Assembly: GCF_051192575.1 (NCBI RefSeq)
Contig: NZ_JBPJSQ010000006.1
Span: 124,001 to 188,000 of the forward strand
Length of the DNA: 64,000 nucleotides
Source of the DNA: Aestuariimicrobium soli
GTDB taxonomy: Bacteria > Actinomycetota > Actinomycetes > Propionibacteriales > Propionibacteriaceae
Direction of reading: 5' to 3'
Position 1 is the stretch's first letter. Every line of letters begins with the position of its first letter. The position numbers and the translations under genes are program-made. Below are positions 58,332 through 64,000 of this stretch, piece by piece. The notes under the pieces are model-generated. The model was given only the letters and a program-made list of their open reading frames with translations, did no database searches and had not been told where the DNA came from.

Positions 58332-58377
58332 CCCGCTGGAGAGCCGTGAAGATCCCCGCTGGAGAGCCGTGAAGATC
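58332..58377 (+). repeat. exact 23-bp tandem duplication of a translation-initiation region
   Basis: 58332-58354 and 58355-58377 are identical and each carries GGAG and a GTG. The first GTG (58346) opens an eight-codon frame whose TGA overlaps the second GTG (58369), the start of the main gene. The 23-bp length puts the two starts in different frames. Confidence 0.9.
58346..58372 (+). CDS. eight-codon leader frame (possible coupled mini-ORF)
   Basis: It would encode MKIPAGEP and stops at a TGA sharing two bases with the GTG of the next gene. It arises only through the 23-bp duplication, with its own GGAG. Whether it is translated is unknown. Confidence 0.35.
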   Translation: MKIPAGEP

Positions 58378-59319
58378 AACGTCGTGCATGCCCTGCCCAC
58401 GGTCTCGCAGGCCTATGGGAAGGACTTCGACGGGTTCTCGGCCGCGCTCGAGGTGGTCGCCACCCGGCATGAGGTCGAGTGGCTGAACGTCCACCCGTAC
58501 AACGCCGACGCCGCCGCCCAGCGGGCCCGCCTGCTCGACGCCGACTTCGTGCTCGTGCGCAGCGACTGGGGTTGGTATCCCGACGCGCTGTCCGCCGGCG
58601 CCCTGGCCCGCACCAACACCCCCTGCGGTCTGGTGATCGCTGGCTCGAGTCGTCCGCAGTCGTTCGTGCAGTCGTTGCGCTACGACGTGTTGTTCTACGA
58701 GACCCCCTGGTACGCCCCCCGCGTCGCCCGCCACCCCCTGGCCCTGCAGGGGCTCGCGGTCGATTCGCGGGTGATGCACGACCAGCACCGGGAGCGCGAC
58801 ATCGACTGGCTGTTCGTCGGTCGGATGGCATCGTTCAAGCGGCCCGAACGCCTGCTCGACAAGCAGGGGGTGCGGGTGGTGGCCGGCGATCTCAGCTCGG
58901 CGGATCCAGCCCAACTGCAGCACTTCCGGGCCGAGGGCGTCACCCTGATCGACCATGTGTCGCAGGCCGAGCTCGCCGACCTCTACAACCGTGCCCGGTC
59001 GGTGTTGGTGCCGTGTGAGCTGCAGGGTGGCGGTGAGCGAGCCGTGCTCGAGGGACGAGCCTGCGGCTGCCACGTCGAGGTGGCAGACGACAACCCCAAA
59101 CTGGCCTCGCTGCTCGACCACCCCGTCGACGGGCACGAGCAGTACGCGGCCGTACTGCTCGACGGCATCGAACAGGTGATGGCCGGTCGGCGCACCAGCC
59201 ATCGCGACAAGCTGCTGGGCGAGGCCGACCGGCTGCGCTGGGTGTTCACCGACAAGCTGCGGCGGTCCCCCGACACCGTGCGCATCCGCTGGCGCAACTG
59301 GCGGGCGGCCCGGGCATGA
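58369..59319 (+). CDS. glycosyltransferase (GT-B type)
   Basis: This 316-residue protein begins KINVVHALPTVSQAYGKDF and has DWLFVGRMASFKRPERLL (about 145) and SVLVPCELQGGGERAVLEG (about 210). The latter carries the glutamates expected for donor binding in GT4-like enzymes. GTG 58369 is chosen because GGAG lies at good spacing and the protein then starts at the fold; GTG 58321 in frame is an alternative with a TACGAT -10. The 23-bp duplication sits at the start. It overlaps the next gene by four bases. Confidence 0.78.
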   Translation: MKINVVHALPTVSQAYGKDFDGFSAALEVVATRHEVEWLNVHPYNADAAAQRARLLDADFVLVRSDWGWYPDALSAGALARTNTPCGLVIAGSSRPQSFVQSLRYDVLFYETPWYAPRVARHPLALQGLAVDSRVMHDQHRERDIDWLFVGRMASFKRPERLLDKQGVRVVAGDLSSADPAQLQHFRAEGVTLIDHVSQAELADLYNRARSVLVPCELQGGGERAVLEGRACGCHVEVADDNPKLASLLDHPVDGHEQYAAVLLDGIEQVMAGRRTSHRDKLLGEADRLRWVFTDKLRRSPDTVRIRWRNWRAARA

Positions 59320-60245
59320 GCACTCCCGAGGTCAGCGTCATCGTCCCCGTGCTGAACGGCGCCGCCACGATCGGCGACCAGTTGGCCGCGCTCGCGCGCC
59401 AGACCGATGCGACCGACCGCAGGGTGCCAGAATTTGAGGTACTCGTGTGCGACAACGGCTCGACCGATGGCACGCGCGCACGGGTCGCCCAGTTCGCCGA
59501 CCAGTTCGCCGCGCTGCGGGTGCTCGATGCCTCCGACCGGCGGGGTGCCGCCCATGCCCGCAACGTCGGCATCCTCGCCGCTCGCGGTCGAGTGGTGGCC
59601 TTCTGCGATGCCGACGACGTGGTGGCCGACGACTGGGTGGCCTCGATGGCCCGGTTCGTGGGCCCCGGGAGCATCGTCACCGGCTGGCTCGACTTCGCTC
59701 GGCTCAACGGGCCGCTCGGGGGCGGCCTCGAGAAAGACCTGGTCGAGGTCGCCGGCCACCTGCCGGGCATCGCTTCGGGCAACGTCGCCCTCGAGCGCGA
59801 GGCTGCGCTGGCCGTGGGCGGATTCGACGAGAGCTACCGCTACGCCGTCGAGGACATCGACTTCGGGTGGCGCGCGCAGCACCACGGGCTCACCCTGACC
59901 CGCGAACCGGCCGTCGTGAGTGTGCGGCTGCGCGCGGACGACGCCTCCGCCTTCCGCCAGCACCGCACCTGGGGCCGCGGCAACATCATGCTGCGCCAAC
60001 GTCACCGGGAACGCCTCGGCAACGTGATGAGTGCGCGCTACTCCGCGAAGGCCCTGGTCACCACCTACGCACGGCTGCCCCTGCGTTGGCTCACCGCCTC
60101 CCGCGCGGGTCGGCGGGCGCTGGCGTCGGCCGCCGGCACCACGCTGGGCGAGTTCGAGGGCCACGTCATCTTCCGGTTGCTCGGCCGGATGCCCGCGCCG
60201 CTGTTGATCGGGCCCGCTTCACAGACCTCGGCCGGACCGTCATGA
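59316..60245 (+). CDS. family 2 glycosyltransferase
   Basis: This 309-residue GT-A enzyme has SVIVPVLNGAATIGDQLAAL at the start, CDNGSTDGTRAR (about 46), the metal motif CDADDVVADDW (about 96) and YAVEDIDFGWRA (about 175). It closely resembles the transferases at 36314 and 44600, so these three probably come from duplication within the locus. ATGA overlaps join it to both neighbours. Confidence 0.87.
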   Translation: MSTPEVSVIVPVLNGAATIGDQLAALARQTDATDRRVPEFEVLVCDNGSTDGTRARVAQFADQFAALRVLDASDRRGAAHARNVGILAARGRVVAFCDADDVVADDWVASMARFVGPGSIVTGWLDFARLNGPLGGGLEKDLVEVAGHLPGIASGNVALEREAALAVGGFDESYRYAVEDIDFGWRAQHHGLTLTREPAVVSVRLRADDASAFRQHRTWGRGNIMLRQRHRERLGNVMSARYSAKALVTTYARLPLRWLTASRAGRRALASAAGTTLGEFEGHVIFRLLGRMPAPLLIGPASQTSAGPS

Positions 60246-61102
60246 CCCCCTCGCCGCTGGGGATCGCCCGGCAGACCAAACACCGGCTCGCGGAACGCCT
60301 GCGGCATGCACGCCTCGCCCGCACCCGGGCGCGACTGCGTGCACACTCGCTGGCCCACGAACCCGCGTGGGATCCCACCCTCTCGCCGCACCACTTCGTC
60401 AACCGTGACCCTCAGGTCGCACCGGAGTCGTGGCTGGGCGTCGAGGTTCCGCGGCGCATCTTCGTGTGCTGGACCGGTGACAATCCGCTGACACCGAACC
60501 GGGAGCGGGCACTCGCGAGCCTTCGTGCGGTGGCCGAGGTGCCGGTCGAGGTGGTCTCACCCGCCACGCTCGACGCCTGGATCGTGCCCGGGGCCCCCGT
60601 GCACGAGGCCTACGAACACCTGTCGCTGGTGCACCGCTCCGACTACCTGCGGGCCTACCTCATGCACCACCACGGGGGTGGCTACAGCGACCTCAAGCCC
60701 GCGCGTCATTCGTGGCTGCCCGCCTTCGACGCCATGGACGAGACACCTGACGCCATGATGCTCGGCTACCCCGAGGTCGACGGCCTGGCGGTCGCCGCCT
60801 CCCCGGAACCGCTGGGCCGCGAGCTGCGCCAGCACCACACCCACCTGCCGGGCATGTGCGCCTTCATCGCCCGCCCGGGCACGCCGTTGTCGACGATGTG
60901 GTGGGACGAGGTGACCCGCACCCTCGATCACCACCTGCCGGAGCTTCGCGCCCATCCGGGCGGGGTCTGGGGCGACGACCCGCTCTACCCACTGGAGTGG
61001 TTCGGCATACTCGGCACCATCGTGCAGCCCCTGGCCTTCCGTTTCCACGACCACGTGCTGCTGCGCGACGGGCTGACTCCCCAGCTCACCGACTACCGCT
61101 GA
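60242..61102 (+). CDS. capsular polysaccharide synthesis/GT32-like glycosyltransferase
   Basis: This 286-residue protein has a GT-A fold of the sugar-binding DXD (GT32, Och1-like) type. It shows IPRRIFVCWTGDN-like entry (RRIFVCWTGDNPLTPN, about 72), HRSDYLRAYLMHHHGGGYSD (about 131-150) and a downstream GDDP acidic site. The usual DXD is represented by Y-S-D-L. It is the last gene of the plus block and converges with the GT25-like gene eight bases on. Confidence 0.8.
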   Translation: MTPSPLGIARQTKHRLAERLRHARLARTRARLRAHSLAHEPAWDPTLSPHHFVNRDPQVAPESWLGVEVPRRIFVCWTGDNPLTPNRERALASLRAVAEVPVEVVSPATLDAWIVPGAPVHEAYEHLSLVHRSDYLRAYLMHHHGGGYSDLKPARHSWLPAFDAMDETPDAMMLGYPEVDGLAVAASPEPLGRELRQHHTHLPGMCAFIARPGTPLSTMWWDEVTRTLDHHLPELRAHPGGVWGDDPLYPLEWFGILGTIVQPLAFRFHDHVLLRDGLTPQLTDYR

Positions 61103-61109
61103 CCGTGGC

Positions 61110-61964
61110 TCAGCTCGGGTCGCGCCGCCGAGCGGCGCGCAGGGAGGCGGCGAGCCGACGTAGCCGCGTTCGCGGGGCCAGGCGCCACCGGAGTCGTTCG
61201 AGGAGCGACCCCGACCGTTGGTGCTCGCGCAGGATCTCGGTGGCCCGACCCGGTTCGGGTCGCTCCAACTGGGTTCCGCCGACCCAGCCGGCGAGGTTGG
61301 GGCGCACCAGCCGCACACCGATGCGTGCCTCGCGGGCCCAGAAGCCGTAGTCGTCGGCCACCCAGTGGGGGCGACCCTGCAGCGCGGCCCAGTCCGCGTA
61401 CCGGCGAGCGGCCCGCCGAGTGATGAGGTACAGACCGGCCCCCATGAGGTGCCCCTCGACCCGCCCCACCCGGTACTGCAGGGGCCGGTGCGCGGGGCCG
61501 ACCGGCACGGCCAGGGCCGACAGCTGCGCCCATCGTTCGGAAGCCCCGAAGAAGTCGCGTCGTCCGGCCGCCCCGAACGGGTCGGCCAACACGACCACCC
61601 CGATGGGCCGCAGGCGTCGGACGAGTCGATCGAGCACCGCCTCGAAGTCGCGGCCCAGGAGGGCATCATCTTCGGCGACGACCATGAGATCCGTGTCGGC
61701 GCCGACCTCGTTCGCGAACGCGGTGACGACGCTCAGGTGGCTCAACACGCACCCCATCTCGCCGCCGGTGGCGGGCGATCCCACGCGCGCCACGAAGCGG
61801 TTGGTGTCGAACCGCTCCGCCGCCCGGCCGCCCCGGCCGTCGACCGCCCAGAACACCCGGAAGGACTCGCCCCCCGGGCAGGCCCGGAAGCTCTCGAGCC
61901 GGTTCTCGTCGGGCAGGGCGATGACGACCCGGTCGACCACCGCCGGTCGCGCACTCAGTCCCAC
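61110..61964 (-). CDS. family 25 (LPS-type) glycosyltransferase
   Basis: This 284-residue protein has GGEMGCVLSHLSVV (about 66-79) and VVAEDDALLG (about 95), the GT25 pattern with an acidic metal site. HLMGAGLYLITRRAARR is near 170. It probably transfers galactose or a related sugar. GTG 61964 overlaps the CgeB-like gene by ten bases. It is last in the minus block. Confidence 0.8.
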   Translation of the reverse strand: MGLSARPAVVDRVVIALPDENRLESFRACPGGESFRVFWAVDGRGGRAAERFDTNRFVARVGSPATGGEMGCVLSHLSVVTAFANEVGADTDLMVVAEDDALLGRDFEAVLDRLVRRLRPIGVVVLADPFGAAGRRDFFGASERWAQLSALAVPVGPAHRPLQYRVGRVEGHLMGAGLYLITRRAARRYADWAALQGRPHWVADDYGFWAREARIGVRLVRPNLAGWVGGTQLERPEPGRATEILREHQRSGSLLERLRWRLAPRTRLRRLAASLRAARRRDPS

Positions 61965-62965
61965 AGTGATGCCAACCGGCGAGCCCGGTGGCCGAACGTG
62001 TGCTCGGCCAGGGTGCGGCGGCGTGCGGCCTCGCGCAGTGCGGCCATCCGGTCGCTCGAGGCGAGCACGTCGCGGGCGAGTCGTGCCAGCTCGTCGGGGT
62101 CGGTGAACACCAGCACTTCGCTCCCGGGTTCGTACAGGTCGGCCACGTCGGGTCGATCGACCAGCTGGACGGCCCCGACTCCGGCGGCCTCGAAGGTGCG
62201 CATGGTGAAACCGTCCTGGTCACCGTGCACGTTGAGGGTGGCCACACTGCCAGCCATCACCCGGTAGGCGTCGGCCAGGGGCAGGTCTCGCCCCCAGGGC
62301 AGGCCCACGGGCGAGGCCCGGAACGTGCGCGCGAGATCGACCGGGTGCGACGACCAGTCGCGGCCGAAGGCGCGCACGGGCATTCCGGCGGCCATCAGTG
62401 CTCGCAGGTACTCCTCGCGCCGGCCGTAGCGGGCACCGATGAAGGTGAAGGCCGGCACTCCGGTGACCCGGCTCGGGTCTGGTGTCAGGGTCGGGTCGAA
62501 GGCCAACGGAACGTGCTCAGCGGGCACCCCGGCCCGGCGCAGGTCGGCTGCGTCGTCGGCCGAGTAGGTGGCGATGGCAGCCCAGCTGCCGATGGTCGAC
62601 GGGTCGTGGTGGGTGCGGCGCAGTTCGTCGTAGAGCCACATCGCGGGCCTCGCACCGAGGGTACGCACCTCCTGCCAGAAGTCGGCGGTGAGCGCATCCC
62701 CCCGCACGACCAGCACGACATCGGGCCGAGCCTCGCGCAGCGCGGCGATGGCGCGAGCCGTCACCAGTTCGTGGGAGAGGTGACGACGCTCCCCCCGCAC
62801 CCGGGCCGGCAGTTCGTGCCGCAGCTTGTTCCAGACCTTCTCGCTGCGCGGGGCCGCGTCGTAGCAATGGGTGACGGTCTGGTAGCCGAGCTCGGTGAAG
62901 GCCCGCTCGATCGAGCGCCAGTAGCCGTGGAACGTGGGGCTGACCAGCAGCAACCGTCGGCTCAT
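61955..62965 (-). CDS. CgeB-type glycosyltransferase
   Basis: This 336-residue GT-B protein has RRLLLVSPTFHGYWRSIERA at the start and MWLYDELRRTHHD near 108. GFTMRTFEAAGVGAVQLVDR (about 250) and YEPGSEVLVFTDPDELA form the C-terminal donor domain as in CgeB/spore maturation glycosyltransferases. It overlaps the acyltransferase stop by one base and the GT25 gene by ten. Confidence 0.82.
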   Translation of the reverse strand: MSRRLLLVSPTFHGYWRSIERAFTELGYQTVTHCYDAAPRSEKVWNKLRHELPARVRGERRHLSHELVTARAIAALREARPDVVLVVRGDALTADFWQEVRTLGARPAMWLYDELRRTHHDPSTIGSWAAIATYSADDAADLRRAGVPAEHVPLAFDPTLTPDPSRVTGVPAFTFIGARYGRREEYLRALMAAGMPVRAFGRDWSSHPVDLARTFRASPVGLPWGRDLPLADAYRVMAGSVATLNVHGDQDGFTMRTFEAAGVGAVQLVDRPDVADLYEPGSEVLVFTDPDELARLARDVLASSDRMAALREAARRRTLAEHTFGHRARRLASLWD

Positions 62966-63513
62966 CAGGGCTGGCGCCCGATCGGCCGCGCCGGGATGCC
63001 CCCGACCACGGCACCGGCGGCGACGTCGCGGGTGACGACGGCGTTGGCGGCCACCGTGGCCCCGTCACCGATGGTCACCCCGCCGAGCACGACCACGTTC
63101 TGCCCGAGGAACACGCGATCCCCGATCACCACCGGGCCGGTGCCGCGCACGAGATGCCGGTTGCCGCGCTCGTGATCGGTCGAGGTGACCAGCACGTTGT
63201 CGGCGAAGACGCAGCCCGACCCGATGCTGACCGGGTCGATGGAATGCAGGTGGCAGCGGTGACCGATGTAGGTGTCGTCGCCCACCGACAGGGACGACGT
63301 CGGCCCCTCGGTCGCCAGCCAGGCACCGTCGCGAAGGATGGTGTTGGCCCCGATGGAGATCCGCTCGGTTCCGCTGAGGGTCAGCGGTGCGACGATCACC
63401 GTGCCGTCACCCAGGTGTGCGAAGGCGCGGCGCAGCAGGGGCATCGCCAGTTGCCACCGCCGGTACCGCAACCCCGGCAGCTTCTCGACAACCGTTCTGG
63501 CCAGGTTCGGCAT
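62965..63513 (-). CDS. left-handed beta-helix acyltransferase (WbbJ type)
   Basis: This 182-residue hexapeptide transferase has repeats from about residue 45 (ISIGANTILRDGAWL, LSVGDDTYIGHRCHLHSID, VTIGDGATVAANAVVT). The likely catalytic His is in STDHERGNRHL. It parallels the acyltransferase at 35730 in length and motif order (both have IGxxHRCH/IGYRCH). It shares one base with the thymidylyltransferase stop (TGATG). Confidence 0.85.
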   Translation of the reverse strand: MPNLARTVVEKLPGLRYRRWQLAMPLLRRAFAHLGDGTVIVAPLTLSGTERISIGANTILRDGAWLATEGPTSSLSVGDDTYIGHRCHLHSIDPVSIGSGCVFADNVLVTSTDHERGNRHLVRGTGPVVIGDRVFLGQNVVVLGGVTIGDGATVAANAVVTRDVAAGAVVGGIPARPIGRQP

Positions 63514-64000
63514 CACCCGACCCTCCCGAACTCCAGCAACTGCTGCAGATAACCCCCGTAGCCGGACTTGGCGTAACGCCCCGCGAGCTCGCGCAGGTCC
63601 TCGTCCGACAGGAAACCCTGCCGCCAAGCGGCCTCTTCGGGGCAGCCGACCTGCAGTCCCTGTCGTGCCTGCAGGGTGCGGACGAAGTTGGAGGCGTCAT
63701 TGAGGGAATCGAAGGTTCCGGTGTCGAGCCACGCCGTACCCCGCGGCAGCAGGGTGACGTGCAGTCGTCCGCGTTCGAGGTAGTGGCGATTGACGTCGGT
63801 GATCTCGACCTCGCCCCGCGCCGACGGGGTCAGCCCGCGGGCGATCTCGACCACCTCGTTGTCGTAGAAGTAAAGCCCCGGCACGGCGTGGTGCGAGCGG
63901 GGTTGGGCCGGCTTCTCCTCGATCGAGACGGCCAACCCGGTCTCGTCCACCTCGACGACGCCGTACGCGGTCGGGTCGGCCACCCAGTACCCGAACACCG
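63513..64000 (-). CDS. rmlA: glucose-1-phosphate thymidylyltransferase, C-terminal part (runs off window)
   Basis: The visible 162 residues match the C-terminal half of RmlA/RfbA, which makes dTDP-glucose for the rhamnose pathway. They include FGYWVADPTAYGVVEVD, GLYFYDNEVVEIARGL, EITDVNRHYLE, LPRGTAWLDTGTFDSL and the C-terminal GCPEEAAWRQGF. The start lies beyond position 64000. It is the first visible gene of the last minus block and suggests that rhamnose or another dTDP-sugar genes follow outside the window. Confidence 0.92.
   Translation of the reverse strand, partial: VFGYWVADPTAYGVVEVDETGLAVSIEEKPAQPRSHHAVPGLYFYDNEVVEIARGLTPSARGEVEITDVNRHYLERGRLHVTLLPRGTAWLDTGTFDSLNDASNFVRTLQARQGLQVGCPEEAAWRQGFLSDEDLRELAGRYAKSGYGGYLQQLLEFGRVG

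Noticed and set aside
56830..59202. 790-codon minus-strand open frame
   Set aside because: It is antisense to the priming transferase, whose catalytic motifs are all present; no family is recognisable in the antisense product.
1..64000. Insertion sequence, prophage or integrase
   Set aside because: I found no transposase, integrase, phage structural gene or terminal-repeat pair despite several small repeats and two gene remnants.

Overview
The window is very GC-rich, densely packed bacterial DNA with the marks of an actinomycete. It has frequent GTG starts, stop/start overlaps between neighbouring genes, and TANNNT -10 hexamers 6-7 bases before start codons, which implies leaderless mRNAs. 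It also has a DtxR/IdeR-type iron box, a polyphosphate glucokinase and a secreted cutinase-family protein. A Propionibacteriales-like or related actinobacterium is plausible, but the species cannot be named from what I see.

Region 1 (1-13 kb) is mostly housekeeping: two bacterial PH-domain membrane proteins, polyphosphate glucokinase, arginyl-tRNA synthetase, an aldo/keto reductase, a UDP-glucose dehydrogenase, an AbiEi/DUF559-type protein, a multidrug-type ABC exporter divergent from a MarR regulator with a palindromic operator, and glucose-6-phosphate isomerase. Four copies of a ~70-bp palindromic repeat sit in or beside intergenic gaps here and near 18.3 kb.

Region 2 (13-27 kb) is envelope and transport: an SH3-domain peptidase-like protein, an iron-box-controlled ferric ABC importer (substrate-binding protein, permease, ATPase), a degenerate KDPG-aldolase-like protein with a pentapeptide-repeat tail, a PEBP-family protein, a cutinase-family hydrolase, a second complete ABC importer, an MFS transporter and a histidine phosphatase. 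It ends with tRNA-Leu(CAG).

Region 3 (27-34.5 kb) looks like accessory DNA: a TetR remnant, a Q-rich membrane protein with an FxLYD-like domain, a NarL-type two-component pair whose two promoters share a 22-bp element, a six-cysteine Tat-secreted protein beside a MauE-thioredoxin fusion, a truncated pyruvyl-transferase gene and a glycosyltransferase.

Region 4 (34.5-64 kb) is a large surface-polysaccharide locus in alternating transcription blocks. The plus block at 37.4-48.8 kb holds a PIG-L deacetylase, a CMP-nonulosonate synthetase (NeuA type), an unusual three-domain NeuB-type synthase (CBS pair, NeuB/SAF, TIM barrel) and seven glycosyltransferases. The minus block at 48.7-56.7 kb holds a Wzz/tyrosine-kinase fusion, an O-antigen-ligase/Wzy-type polymerase, an NAD-dependent epimerase, a PglK-like ABC flippase candidate and two glycosyltransferases. 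The plus block at 56.8-61.1 kb starts with the priming sugar-phosphate transferase. The last minus block starts with a glucose-1-phosphate thymidylyltransferase that runs off the window. Together these genes would prime a lipid carrier, build and acylate a repeat unit probably containing a nonulosonic acid, export it, polymerise it and control chain length.
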